Positions 23,883-35,953 are shown, counted from the stretch's first letter. The stretch: DNA of 64,000 bases from Corylus avellana (GCF_901000735.1 NC_081547.1:24916046-24980045); one strand, 5' to 3'. A program made the numbers and translations. Notes: a model not told the origin generated them from the sequence alone.

Positions 23883-24059
23883 AGTAATGCTACAAATCTT
23901 TTGTGTTATTTTCGTATCTCTCCAAAAATAATGTGGCTCTTAAAATTACCATTGGGCTTGTGATCGATTATTATTGGATTTTGATCAAATGATAATTTTA
24001 AAAGTCACATCATTTTTTGAAGAATACAAAATGATACAAGATAGACTTCTAGAATTACT
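23883..24059. mobile_element. MITE, AGTAATGCTAC family, copy 2
   Basis: Ends AGTAATGCTACAAATC and GACTTCTAGAATTACT are inverted, and the inside aligns along its length with 14962-15130 (ATGTGGCTCTTAAAATTACC, TTTTAAAAGTCACATCATTT). Confidence 0.7.
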
Positions 24060-24166
24060 CCTAACATTTGGTGGATGGAAAATGAATACTTGTTTAGTAT
24101 ATAACATATAGCATTAAATAGAAAAAAAGAAAAGAAATAGAAAAAGTGTAGCATATAGCATTATTA

Positions 24167-24861
24167 GAGCATTCCCAATGGAATAGCCAAATGTTACTTT
24201 TATCTAGAATAGCTCTTCAAATGTTCAAAAAACCTCCCACATTAGATGAGCCAAAAATATATGTAAAATAGATATTTGATTAGAGCATTCCCAATGGAAG
24301 AGCCATATTTTTATGTAAAATAGCTCTTCAAAACTCACTTTTATCTAGTTTAGCTAAGCCATTTTTAAGTGTCTCCACATCTGATTAGCTATATTTTTAA
24401 AAAAAAGTGGGAAAAGATTTGAGAAAAAGATAAAGTAGGAGAGAGAAACACTAAAAAATAAAATGGCTCCCTTAAAAAGTGCTGCTACATTTAACTTTTT
24501 TTTTAGCTCTTGTAATCAAATATCTATTTTACATATATTTTTGGCTCATCCAATGTGGGAGGTTTTTTGAACATTTGAAGAGCTATTCTAGATAAAAGTA
24601 ACATTTGGCTCTTCCATTGGGAATGCTCTTAGAAGAGCTAAAAAAAAAGTTAAATGTAACAGCACTTTTTAAGGGAGCCATTTTATTTTTTAGTGTTTCT
24701 CTCTCCTGTTTTATCTTTTTTTCAAATCTTTTCCCACATTTTTTTTAGAAATATAGCTAATCGGATGTGGAGACACTTAAAAATGGCTTAGTTAAACTAG
24801 ATAAAAGTGAGTTTTAAAGAGCTATTTTACATAAAAATATGGCTCTTCCATTGGGAATGCT
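24167..24861. mobile_element. Outer MITE, split by a second copy of itself
   Basis: Left part 24167-24282 and right part 24632-24861 form one element whose termini are GAGCATTCCCAATGGAA and TTCCATTGGGAATGCT. Removing the inner element and its TTA duplication leaves 346 bp, exactly the inner copy's length. Joined, it is the reverse complement of the inner copy with few differences. Left flank ends TTA; the right flank is altered. Confidence 0.85.
24283..24628. mobile_element. Inner MITE inserted into an opposite-facing copy
   Basis: A 346-bp Tourist-like element with about 22-bp inverted ends (GAGCATTCCCAATGGAAGAG and complement), flanked by TTA on both sides (24280-24282, 24629-24631), the PIF/Harbinger target duplication. 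It lies in the word TTGATTAGAAGAG of the outer element; the matching intact site in this copy reads TTGATTACAAGAG on the other strand. Confidence 0.85.
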
Positions 24862-25166
24862 AGTTTAGTATAACTAATGACGTCAAAATATTAATTATTA
24901 AGAGTAAAAGTTATGTTTATTTTTAAAATATTATAGGACTAATAAATATAATTACCTTTATTTATAAAACCCAAACTAGTAGTTTTTTTTTTTTTTTTTT
25001 AGGGTAATTCCGTAACATGGATTTCTATTCTTGTAAGTAAAACTCAACCCTATTTTTGTCTTTAAACATACTGTCAAATCTCCTTCATTCTCCTCTAACT
25101 TCCAACTTTTTTTTTATTTTTTTATTTTTTATTTTTTATCTTCAGAAAACTTATGACTTTAATAAA

Positions 25167-25439
25167 TCAGATAGATAAAGCAAATTGTTTCATCATAATA
25201 ATATCACATATACAAGTTGGAGTCCCATCTCTCCAAATTCTATCTATGACACACTTGGTGGCCATCTTAGCTAGACCATGATCAGCATAATTGGCTGCTC
25301 GATTCACAAAACCACATTGCCATCGTGGGAATGTACATAATTTAAGTCGAATATCTACCACGATGTGCACGAAACGGCTCCAGTTATCATTCGGGAAATT
25401 AATTGTTTCTACTACCTGTTTGGCATCACCTTTAGACAA
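25167..25439 (-). pseudogene. LINE RNase H-like domain fragment
   Basis: The minus-strand frame contains WSRFVHIVVDIR, FPRWQCGFVNRAAN, ADHGLAK and ATKCVIDRIW, the end of the RNase H-like domain found in plant non-LTR elements and related relics, including the H..A.HGLAK motif. Flanking sequence does not extend the protein. Most likely a dead transposon piece. Confidence 0.6.
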
Positions 25440-25977
25440 ATATCTTGTGCCTCAATCCTCTGTCTTCAATTCTTATGCACTACACTTCAAAGGTAAGTGG
25501 AGCTCATTTTACAAAGATAATATTAAAGCTGATCGATGATTGAATTCTTTTAGTGAAAAATGTGTAGATAACCTTATTTTTGTATCGGAAGTCTTGTATA
25601 TTTTAAAATTTTGTATTCATTAAGTTATAAAGGAATTTAATTAATTAATGGTTTTGATAATGAGTAATGGTTCTACCAACCATAATTGTTAATTATAAAA
25701 ATGTCAAATTGAAAATGTCAAAAAGAAGAAATTGTGATATATGATGTTCATCTTGGAGTCGGAATTCTTGCAAAGTGTTTACACGGGGCAAAATAGTATG
25801 GACACACTCATTTTTGGTTGTATACTTGTATTGCTGCTGAGGCCCCATTTCCTGAGCCTCGGCCCAATTCAACATGGCAAATTCTTCCTTCAGGCGACTC
25901 GTGAAAATTTGGGTTCTAGATCTATTTTACTTGTGCGTATGGTATTCACAAGGGTGGGAATTCGTGCTTATGTATCG
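25440..25977. other. Spacer
   Basis: No gene supported. The open frame at 25741-25989 has no family resemblance. Confidence 0.5.
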
Positions 25978-26290
25978 GGTTCGGGTTGAGATATAAATAT
26001 AAAACTATATAAATAAATTATAATTCTACCTATTTAAGTAAACGAATCAGACTCCTCAATCCTAACTTATTAATTTTGTATTGAGTTCGTGTCAAGTTTG
26101 CAGGCCGTGTAAATAATTGTCAACCCTTATATCGCATGTCGGGTTAGGACCGTGTTGAGACATATAAGTATAATATTATATATGTTAATCATAACCCTAC
26201 CTATTTAATTAAATGAGTCAAACTCGTTAGCTCTAACATGTTAATTTCGTGTAAGATTTGTGTTAAATTCACGAATCATGTTAAAAATTG
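25978..26290. repeat. Two-unit tandem repeat, about 155 bp
   Basis: Two adjacent diverged units share GGGTT..GA(A)CATATAA, CCTACCTATTTAA, GA(A)TCA.ACTC.T and TTAATTT.GT. Each ends in a GTCAACCCTTA/GCTAACCCTA word. Such repeats resemble the subterminal parts of plant hAT elements, but no terminal repeats were found. Confidence 0.6.
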
Positions 26291-26805
26291 CTAACCCTAG
26301 TATTCATAGGATCTGAGCTCTTCCTTAATTGCATCAATAACTTTAATGACATGTGCAGACACACTAAAGCTGCAATATGTTTCTATTTTCTGGGCTACCG
26401 TTTTTGAGTTTAATCGCCGTTTATTGGAGACCATGGAAATGCTCATTCAACATAAAGCTATATATTCATTAATTGGTAATATGAGATTTTTTTAGGCATG
26501 GATAATTGTAGTATTCTACACCATATTCCCTGTAAATACCCATAAGAAAATACGCATGGTGGAACAATTCTACATTATGTCTAGGCATATATATCTTACT
26601 CATAAAAGGCTAATAAACCCATTTCTTATTATTCTCTAATTATTTAAAGAAACTTAATTTACCCCCAAAGAAAACCAAAAAAGAAGAAGAAAAAAAAAAA
26701 AGGAGATATATATGAGACATTGAGACTCCCCCAAAAGATCATCAAAGAAGCGATCGAGGCTCCTACTCCTTCCTATTCTTTTAGTTTCTGCATGGCAGCA
26801 TATAT
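26291..26805. other. ZPR 3' flank
   Basis: AT-rich sequence with no supported gene; the part next to 26806 probably holds the 3' UTR of the minus-strand ZPR gene. Confidence 0.5.
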
Positions 26806-27234
26806 TCATATCAGTGATTGATGTCGCTGTTGCTCTTGAGACAGCTTTTTTTGGAGCTGAAAAAACAGGGCCTGGTTCTCTTGGTGAAGCAGCAGAGCCT
26901 TCTTTCTCAGCTTCTCGTTCTCTTCTATGATGCTCCGGTTCTTCATGTACAATTTCAAGTTCTTGATTTCCATCTCTGCCCTCACCCTTTTCTTCTCTTT
27001 CGCTTCTTTCAAAAGCCTTCTCCTCCTGTAAATCAGCCCACACAACTTCGTTGTTAGAAACAGAGAGAGAAACAGAGAAAGACAGACAGAGAGAATTGTG
27101 GAGGAAATTAAGATGTTACGTCGGTCGAACCTGCAAAGCCGGCCAACTCGGAGGTTCTGTCGCTTTGGCGGCCGTGGATGGCGCAAGGCAGAATGCAAGG
27201 GACAACGTGGGATCGATGAGGAGTTAATGCACAT
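26806..27234 (-). CDS. ZPR: LITTLE ZIPPER microprotein (ZPR1/2 type)
   Basis: ZPR proteins are leucine-zipper microproteins that pair with class III HD-ZIP transcription factors and stop them binding DNA, a feedback loop in shoot meristem and leaf polarity. Exons 27131-27234 and 26806-27025 join to 108 codons (107 aa). The second exon holds a basic stretch (RRRRLLKEAKEKKR) and a zipper with MEIKNLKLYMKNRSIIEENE, LRKKALLLHQENQALFFQL, close to Arabidopsis ZPR1/2. The length fits ZPR1/2 rather than the shorter ZPR3/4. The 105-nt intron (27026-27130) is divisible by three and has no stop, so its retention gives a 142-aa protein with an extra hydrophobic segment. Neighbours DHDPS and the FHA gene match the Arabidopsis order. 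Confidence 0.9.
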   Translation of the reverse strand: MCINSSSIPRCPLHSALRHPRPPKRQNLRVGRLCRFDRRNILISSTILSVCLSLFLSLFLTTKLCGLIYRRRRLLKEAKEKKRVRAEMEIKNLKLYMKNRSIIEENEKLRKKALLLHQENQALFFQLQKKLSQEQQRHQSLI

Positions 27235-27404
27235 TTTGTTTTTGTTTGTTTATTTTGAGAAAAATGAGAGGTGGGTTTCCTTTTAAAGAGATGAATGAAT
27301 GAAAGAAAGCTATGAGGGAAAAAAAACGCTTACTTCTTACACTTTAAATAGGTGGCTTTGTGGGTAAGACTCATATAGCTGTGATTTTGTGTCTGTATCT
27401 GCAC

Positions 27405-27406
<2 letters not shown>

Positions 27407-27437
<31 letters not shown>
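27407..27437. repeat. GA microsatellite in ZPR upstream region
   Basis: Uninterrupted GA run about 170 bp before the ZPR start codon, probably in the promoter or leader. Confidence 0.9.
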
Positions 27438-27438
<1 letters not shown>

Positions 27439-28668
27439 CTTTCCATAGCAATGATGGCGCAAAGACTCATGATTACAAAGGCCAGTAATAAACGAAGAAT
27501 GCAGAAGAAGAAGAAGCTGAAAGAAAGAAAGAGGGTTTCATTAATTCATTACATTCCTTGTCCCTTTTTGGTTACTTTTCTAATTTTCTCTGAGAGTCTA
27601 AAGACTTAGGGGCACACAGAAATAGGGGCTGCACCTGCACAGCACCCACCTTGGCCCTTTCCAAGTTGGAGTCACCTTTTTGAATTTTAGAAATTTCCCC
27701 TTCAGTTTCAATATCGTTGGGTCCTTCCTGTTACGTACACACCTTAAAATATAAGACATATATTCATTTGGTGCAATCAAATGTATGTATCTCATCATTA
27801 CTGTTGAAAACAACTTTGACATTGTCTTCAAAACTGGCGACCCTGCATATACTCGAGGCTCATATACAATTGTTGTTGGGTTGGTAACCAATCTTGTCTT
27901 CCGTAAACGTCATCGGTTACTAAATAATTAAATTTATATCGTCATAAAAATTGTTCTCGGAACATTTTCCTTTATTTTCGTAAGATTTTAGTGTAGGAGT
28001 GGTTGATCTAGATGAAAACTAGGCCAGGGTTCATAATTCAGTTGAGAAAATAAACGGCATGTGATGTGGTGGGCGGTCAAAAAGTGATGATTTGATTTCA
28101 TTATTAAGACTAACTCTGAAACATTTGTTTATGAAAAAGGTTGTGTAAGAAAAGCAGACAACGCGTTTCCACTTTCCAGAATAGTCTAGCTTTTACACAA
28201 GACTTTACGTGTTGAAATCTTTTTCCAATTTTAAATAATTAATTAATGTAAATCCAAATGTTTAATTATTTGCTGATTGTACTTAGCTTTGCATTAATTT
28301 TAGAAGATGATAAGCAAACTTTTTATTTATTTTTTGTTGTTGTTATGCTGCGTAGATTGCCATGCAAATAGAATATGAGATTGATTTGCTAGACACGTAA
28401 CCACTTATTAATGCCCTAAGACCTAAGTAATTACAGGTCAAACCAATAAAATGGAGCCACTTGCATACCACGTGTCACTTTGTCATTGTATTATAGTTTA
28501 GAAATTTGACTTAGGTGTTTTCTTGTAGTTTTTACACAGTATCTTACACAAAAGCATTTGGAGTAATACAACTTTTGTTATAACCTCTTACAAACTCAAG
28601 TAGTGATCTTCAGTAATTTGGGCATCAAATGTAAGACTCCTTACGGGTTCACCTGCACGAGCATGTCT
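27438..28668. other. ZPR upstream region
   Basis: No gene supported. Probable ZPR promoter. The open frame at 27598-27891 (minus) has no family resemblance. Confidence 0.55.
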
Positions 28669-29435
28669 TGGGTAACCAGTGGCGGATCTAGGAATTGGAG
28701 TTACTAGAGGCGCAAAAAAATAATAAAACATAATGATAATTTTTTTTTTCTCTTTATGTATTATATTTTTATTACAATATGTTAAATATAATCCAAAAAT
28801 TAATTATATCATAATATATGTATCACAGTCAAATCAAACTCATCAAATTACCCAAAAAAAGAAAACAAAAATCAAAATAACTATTAAAAATCTTCTAACA
28901 ACGTCACAAACACATAATAATTTAAACTACTTGTAAAATAAACTAAGCACAATTAAATGATTAGTAGTGTCTAAGAAAAATGAATACCGTTTAGTGGGCC
29001 ATTAGCATATGGCTATTTCTTTTAGAAAAGTCTCAAATCTCAAAGCATAAATCACATTAGAGACTAGAGTGTACATAAAAAGAGACTTAGAGTCTAAATT
29101 TAGCAAAAAAAAAAAAACTAAATTTATCTATAAACTCTGACCAAAAACACTACAAAATACACCCACTATCTCTTTTTAAAAAATAAACTATTATCTACTC
29201 TCTCTCCCCTATTAAAATATAACTTTATTCTCTCTCTCTCCTTAATAAAAAATAGCCTTCTTTCTCCACACTTCTACGTTGATGACCCTTTTTGAAGGAC
29301 AAAAAGAAGGCCAAGGGGCCCTGGTAATTTTTTTTACCAGGGGCGCTCTTAAAATTTTGACTGAAAAATACGACTTAATGATTTTTTTTTTACCAGGTGT
29401 GTCCGCCCCTAGGTAAATCCGCCACTGTGGGCAAC
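28669..29435. mobile_element. Non-autonomous hAT element with target duplication
   Basis: Element 28677-29427 (751 bp) begins CAGTGGCGGATCTAGG and ends GTAAATCCGCCACTG; the outer 11 bases (CAGTGGCGGAT) are perfectly inverted. The flanks TGGGTAAC (28669-28676) and TGGGCAAC (29428-29435) form an 8-bp target duplication with one change, diagnostic of hAT. The inside is A/T-rich without a transposase. Confidence 0.85.
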
Positions 29436-30862
29436 CTACCTTCTGTTTGGGCAAGTGAGTCATATAAGAACTCTCTCACATTTGCAGAAGATTCAGATCT
29501 CACAAATTCACTTAACAGTATTTTAATAGTAAAAAAAATTAAGCAGCAAAATTTGACAAATAAATCTAATTGTTTAGTAGCCTAACTTATAATAAAAACT
29601 CTACCCAGTACCCCTAATTAACAACACTCTTAACTATGACGATTTATTAGGCTTAAATGGTTTTTAATCTCTACAACCACTATGGATCCCAAGTCCAACT
29701 AAAAAAGAAGGCCGGCATATATGGCGATCACGTGCAAATCACATGGAGGCATTGAACAGGGTCACTAGCTATAAGAAGCCAAGAGGAAATGAGTAGAAAT
29801 ATGGAAGGAAAGGAAGAGGGGTATTGAGGATGAAGAGCGAGTAGTCAATGTGGTTAGGTCCTTGTTTTGTCCCTTTTAATTTCTTCATGTAATCGAGTGC
29901 CAAAGCCATGCTCATTTATTTGGAAAACGAACCCCCATTTTGGCTTCATCTTCTTCTCCTCCATCATCATCATCATCATCGTCACCACCATCCATCCCTC
30001 TCCATCTCTCTCATCCACTGGCCGGTGTTATCATAATGATGATGATGGTGGTGGTGGTATTTTGTCCAACTTCAGCTCAGCCACTTCACATGGTCCCTTT
30101 ATTTACTAGTCGGCGCACAATTAACTTACACTAGCCCACAATAGATTCGGGACCAGAAACCAATTATGCATTTTTTTTTCTTTTTTTCTCACATCACAAC
30201 GCCAAGTAATCACAATCATACAGTAGTTTATTAAATAGCATTTCTCGGTCATCAAATGTATTAACGAGATTGTGACTCGAACGACTTCCATTGATGACCA
30301 ATAACAGATCATTTTAGCATGAAAATATATGGGCAAGATGGAATTACGATCACTAATTGTTCGGCACAAAGAAGAAACCAACAAGAAATAGACAAACACA
30401 CACGTACATATTTTTAATATTGTTTGTCTGGTGAGTTACATGTGCTTCCATATTTGAATGTAGGTTTAAAATAGGGGGACTCAAACTCCTCAATCCTCAT
30501 CATGCCTGTTTGAATCTGGAAGAGATTGAGGCATTTTGATGAGGACAAGGACCACAAAACTTCACTCATTTCTTGTATTACTGTCACTACTATTCGAGGG
30601 ATGAGATGAAGATAGTCAACTAAAAAATGAGTCCCCCCTATATTATATTCAAAATCATCTCATTGCTGCTCTATATACTCCGTATTTGGATGTATCTTCA
30701 TATATATCTTTTCTTTTTAACTAAATCTTTTTGGGTATATATATATATATATTGAGCATTTATGAAGTCCTCCTACCACATGCATTATTTCCTTTCTATT
30801 ACTAATAATAATAATAGAAAATATACATAAAATACTTAGTAGTTTCGCCTACTTTTCTTTAT

Positions 30863-30899
<37 letters not shown>

Positions 30900-32184
30900 C
30901 CTTCCTATGGGTAGCTTGAGTTGGCCAGACCATAAAATACGCCATGTGCATGGAGTTGCCAGTTAATTAATGGTGCAGTTGGGTGTGCATTTATAGGGTA
31001 TCCAACACCCGTCCTCTTTTGACAAATATAAATGCTACACGTGCTTTCATTTGCTTAATTAAGTGAAAGTTACTAATAAATTTTAAACAGTTAATCTGTA
31101 TATTTTATATTAATAATAATTTTTATTGTCACGTTAAAAATAAGCCGAATTTCTTGTGAATAAAATTAAAATACATTCATTAATTACAGAGCATGCATCC
31201 AAAGTCAGAAGGAATTTGAATGAGAGCATATGATATTGAGTGTTTTTTTTTTTCTTTAATGGATAAAACTTAAAAGCTTTTTAGAAATGGTGGTGAATGA
31301 TGCAATATTATTCAAGGGTTGGTGGCATGCATGTGTGGCATTGACTATCGGCAATGGTGCTGCGTGTGATAACATCCACAATATTGGAGGCGGTGATGCG
31401 CAGGCCGGGCATTGAGAGAATATTGAAAGGCATTGGTGATGTTAGTGGTAGCTAGTGCAGCAATTAATTCCTGCAACAACTGATGACTGTAAGGGTAATG
31501 ATAGCAAATACCAGTATGTATAGCATATCCAATAGAACACTAATTGATTTCGTCAACCTCATGGTGATGCTGATCTATATATATAATTGGAATATGATCG
31601 TTTTTATTTTGAGTGAAATGGAGACGATTAATTTTATAGTTTACATTTAATTTTATTGTATTTAACGGTGTAAATAGTAGTGTCACATCATTTAAAAATT
31701 TAAAATGGCAGATAACATATTCACCATTGAATTTGTAAAATTTAATATGAATCATGAAACAAATCTTCTTCACAACACTTGAAATGGCAAGAATGGGACA
31801 ATATAACTAGTTAATATGAAGACTGAGGATGAAACTAAAGAATCTAATTTACATAACAACAATTAGAAACATATGTTTGCTTTTGGCCTCTTAACATTCA
31901 AGAAATATCAAAATGAATTAATAATGTTACATATTATATTTTTATTTTACAACTATCTTGTAATACTAACATGACAATCGCAGCTAACCTTCTAATCAGT
32001 CATTATTGTTATTTTTTTTTTTTAAGTTAAAAGTTAATTAGAACTTCAGTATTGTCAGATAGTTTAATGATAAAAATGTAATATAAAACATTGCTCATAT
32101 CAAAATGCTATAAGATAATAAGCTCTATACATTAAAAGGAAAAACAAAGAAATACAAGAAGAGAATCAATTGAAAAAAAAGAAA
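29436..32184. other. Long spacer
   Basis: No gene supported. It holds an ATC-type simple repeat around 29963-29985, AT runs near 30740, and a CT microsatellite at about 30867-30897. Several short open frames encode low-complexity peptides only. Confidence 0.55.
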
Positions 32185-32520
32185 AGGGTAAAGTCCACTT
32201 AACTCTCTCAAACTACAACTCCAATGACAATCTACTCTCAAACTATCAATTACGACAATTTACCCTTTAAATTACCAAAACAATAATAATGTACCCCCTA
32301 ATACTAGCAAAGTGACAAAATTACCCTTATATGATTTTTACTAAGACAAAAATATCCTTAAATTTTTGAAAAAAAAAAAATAATAATATTTTTGTTTTTA
32401 TTTTAGTAAAAATAATTTCGTCAAAAATATAGATACATTATCATTATTTTGATAATTTAAAAAATAAATTATCGCAATTAATAATTTAAATATACTTCAC
32501 TATAGTTCTTTTGTTAAAAA
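32185..32520. mobile_element. Foldback element with arms differing by C/T changes
   Basis: The left arm (about 32240-32299: ACTATCAATTACGACAATTT onward) pairs with the right arm (about 32430-32490). Almost all mismatches are transitions, with C in the left arm and T in the complement of the right arm. No coding capacity. Confidence 0.55.
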
Positions 32521-32723
32521 AGCTCTAGTGAAGTAGAGTACAACATAGGATATATGTAGGTAGTTTCACATGCACTATATTATGTGTTGTATCATGGCTG
32601 TTCATGCACCTCTCACCACCAACATGTGGTCCACGTCACCATCACAATCAGCATCCGCATCAGAGCATCCCCAATTCAAAAAAATAAATAAATAAATAAA
32701 TAAAAAAAAATAAATAAAGGTAT

Positions 32724-32893
32724 GGGCATGGCGGGAAATGCTTTTTTGCATTCTCCCCACCATCTCCCCACCATCTCTTCTCTCTTTATTTTTTTGTTTT
32801 ATTTTTTTATTTTTTTAAAAAAATCAAAATCCAAGTGAAGAGATGGTGAGTAGATGGTGGGGAGAATGCATTGTAGCATTCCTCGGGCATGGC
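32724..32893. mobile_element. Hairpin-forming foldback repeat
   Basis: GCATTCTCCCCACCATCTCC through CATCTCTTC (32748-32780) is complementary to 32837-32869 with a few mismatches, and pairing continues outwards (CATGGCGGGAAATGCT against AGCATTCCTCGGGCATG). The loop is T/A-rich. Probably a short MITE; no TSD was defined. Confidence 0.55.
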
Positions 32894-35288
32894 TGATGGC
32901 TCCCTCTGCCACTCAATTATATATATCTACTGTAATCGATTGGCCTAAAGATTGGTAGACACACAGAAAGTCATCTGTTCTTGAGTAACCATCATGATTT
33001 ATACTTTTTACGTGCACAATAATAGCTTCTATGAATTTTTGTTTTGGTAAACGACGATTGCAAGTACGAATTGAAGAACCCCTATCCTATGGGCCTTTGG
33101 ATCTCAATATTATACTTTCTAATATATATATATATTATATATGCTGTCTTATAACATAAGACTCACTTTTCTCTCCTCGCCTGGTTGAAATTGTTATGAG
33201 TGTATGCGTTGAGTTTTAGATTGAAAAAATATAAAGAAAAATAATAGTACGTTAATATATTTAAATTGACCTAAGCTCATTAATTTAGACTTTTAAGGTT
33301 AGAGTGGTGTTCAGATATGTATATAAACCTATTTGGTAAAATCTTTCAAACTATTTATCTCCCGTATAGGTGCAAGATATTTTGTTTGGATTGTCCATTT
33401 AATTTTAATAGCACATTAAAAAGTAATTAAAACGATCAAAAAATATTGGCTTCAAGTGCTAAGAGGTGAACAAATCACCCCCGGGCAACCCCCAAGTGAT
33501 AGTTCAGGGTGGTCTAACCGTTTTTAACATTTTCACTTTTTATATCAAATCACTCTTTTTATTATTATTCAAATAAAAAAATCACTACAAAACAAAATTT
33601 TTTCACTTTTTCATACCACTTTTTCATTTTTTTTTATATCAAACATTCTTATTTTTTTTCATATTAATCTACATTAACTACAGTGCCTAGACCAACTCAC
33701 TTACCAAACACAACCTAAATGAACAACCCAAGATAAAATGTATTTGCAATACGATATTGTATCTCAATCCGTGTTACAGTATCAAAAAGCAATTCCACTG
33801 ATTGAAGTGACTTAACAAGTAGATAGAAGCCTAGGCAGGGAAAGAGAAAAAGAAAGTTACAGTAAAAAGAAGTAATGCATACGAATTTTCTTTCTTTTCT
33901 TTTCCAATTAAGGTGCACCCGAAATAACCAAAACCAAAAGTCATGAGAGCCAAGTTAAATTTTGTAAACAAAGTTTGAATTAAAAGTAATTATCCAAGTG
34001 ATGATCATAATTAACATCTAATAGTTCAATATACAGTTTATAATTGGTAAAATGATTAAGAGTTTATAATTTACAATTAACAGAATTGTCGGGAATGCTT
34101 TCAAACACCAAGTGCGAAGCGGCCCAACGGCCCATTACAACCTCACCAAAACTATTTTTTGGTTATTTTGGTGAGGCAATTTAACAAAGGTGACTAAAAT
34201 CCTCTATTTTCAGCTTCACCATTTTAACCCAAAATAAATGGTGAGTGAACAATCTTCACTATTTTTAGTGAGTAATATTCACTCACCAAATGAATAAAAA
34301 ATAATATAACTTTTCTCTCTTTCTATATTCTTCGAAAAAGTAATATATATATATATATAAAGAAGTATTTGAAAAAGAATATTTAAATAGAATAGTGAAA
34401 GTTGATAGTTAAAATAGTGAGTCCGCTTAAGTGTGCTTTTAAAAAAGTGGATAGTTAAAATAGAGAAAAATGTACTTTTGGTTATTTTAGTGAGTAAAAT
34501 TTGTTGAGGCTGCTAGGAATGCTCTTAGAATTGTAATTTTTATTTTGTAACACTATAGCTTTTGTATTGTTTCCCTTTTCCCGTTTTCCCCTTGAATCTG
34601 ATTAGAAAAAATAAAAGCTAAAAAATAATTAAATTAGCAAATTGAATTTCGTTGCTTAATTATTTCACCATCTATAAACCGATATCTCAATTTGTAAAAA
34701 AATTTATAGTAAAAACAGCAGTACATATAATAAAAGTTATAGAAACCCTAACAATACCCAATAACAAATTATACATGCTGAGAACCATATCAATAACTTA
34801 GAGAATAATGAGAGAAACATATCATATATGTAATGTTTGTCGATGTTAAACTTGCATGATTAGATTGAGGGCGGCTTAGCTATCAATTTCATGGAATCTG
34901 TCTTATCAAATTGATGGGAGCTTACAATTATTTGGTGAGTTTAGGGGTTTTAAAGAAGAAAGCAGTCACAATTCTATTTGCTTTCCTTGTAAGTCAAGAT
35001 TTGACATATGAAACCCCACTCTTTTCGGATAAGCCTAATCTGGAACCATCAGATTGAAAACCATTGCTAGCTTGTTGACAGTTTCTTTTTTATCATCTTA
35101 AGACAGTTAACATCTATGTCAAAAGAATTCAAAAGGTCTAATCATTTTCAATCCACTTAGTTGATGAACTCTTGGTTTCTGACTTTTGAGGCAATGCTTA
35201 GAGCATTAGCATTCCACAAGTCAAAATTCAGCTAAAAAACCTAACCATTTTTTTTTTTTTTTTCTAAAAAAAAAAAAAATTTATCTAC
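32894..35288. other. Spacer with MITE-like pieces
   Basis: No gene supported. About 34080-34530 has GGAATGCT words near both ends and contains a small hairpin CCTCACCAAAA...TTTTGGTGAGG near 34140-34176, suggesting another MITE with unclear borders. AT runs near 33123 and 34345. Confidence 0.45.
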
Positions 35289-35543
35289 TCACTTTTCAAA
35301 AACCCCATACACAATGATCCTGAGCCACGACATGCCGATCTTCATCCCCAAGAAGATGTGTATATGCTCACTCACAACGCACCTGAGATCGTTGAAGACC
35401 ACGTCGTTAGAGGAATTGCGGGTAATGGAGAAGCCGAGTGGGGTTGTGTTGTGGATCACGAGGATGAGATCAGAATTGGGTGAAGAGTAGTTTTTGGGAT
35501 CTCCCATTGTTGGCCAGAGTCTCTTATTTGGATTTGTAGCCAA
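35289..35543 (-). pseudogene. Captured gene fragment, perhaps GH31 glycosidase
   Basis: An 84-codon minus-strand frame without a proper ATG contains NSDLILVIHNTTPLGFSITR and NSSNDVVF, which resemble the N-terminal lectin-like region of plant GH31 alpha-glucosidases/alpha-xylosidases. The rest of the protein is absent. It is embedded between repeat-like sequence (GAGCATTAGCATTCC at about 35207; an AT-rich tail to about 35690). The family match is from memory and weak. Confidence 0.35.
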
Positions 35544-35911
35544 TCTTTTGTTTCAAAGCTGTAGAAGGGTAGAGCAAAGCGATGAGCAGAACTAGAAAAT
35601 TGGCCAAAATGTTTTGGCTCCCCTACAGTTGCTTGCTAAATTTGGTGAGCAACTGTAGCAATGACTAGTCCAATAGCTAGTCAATGTTCAGCGAGAGAAG
35701 TGCCCTTTTTAAGAGATATCAAATTTGGATTTAGCAGTGTCCATGGTTAAAAGGAGATACCGACTTTGGAGAGGCAAATGAGAAAGCAAAGGAGGGAGAT
35801 GATGCAAAAGAGAGCCGAGAAATTGGATTGAAACCATAAAGAGTAGTGGAGGTGGAGGCCAGTGAAGGTGATGGGGTGGCGTGTGGGAGAAAGGTGGAGA
35901 TGGATGAGCAG

Positions 35912-35953
<42 letters not shown>

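Noticed and set aside
26654..27043. 129-residue charged frame over the ZPR gene
   Set aside because: It overlaps ZPR exon 2 in another frame and has no homology, while the ZPR frame has a clear zipper.
28425..28440. GTAATTAC as an HD-ZIP III site upstream of ZPR
   Set aside because: The known class III site is GTAAT(G/C)ATTAC; this lacks the central base and so is not reliable.
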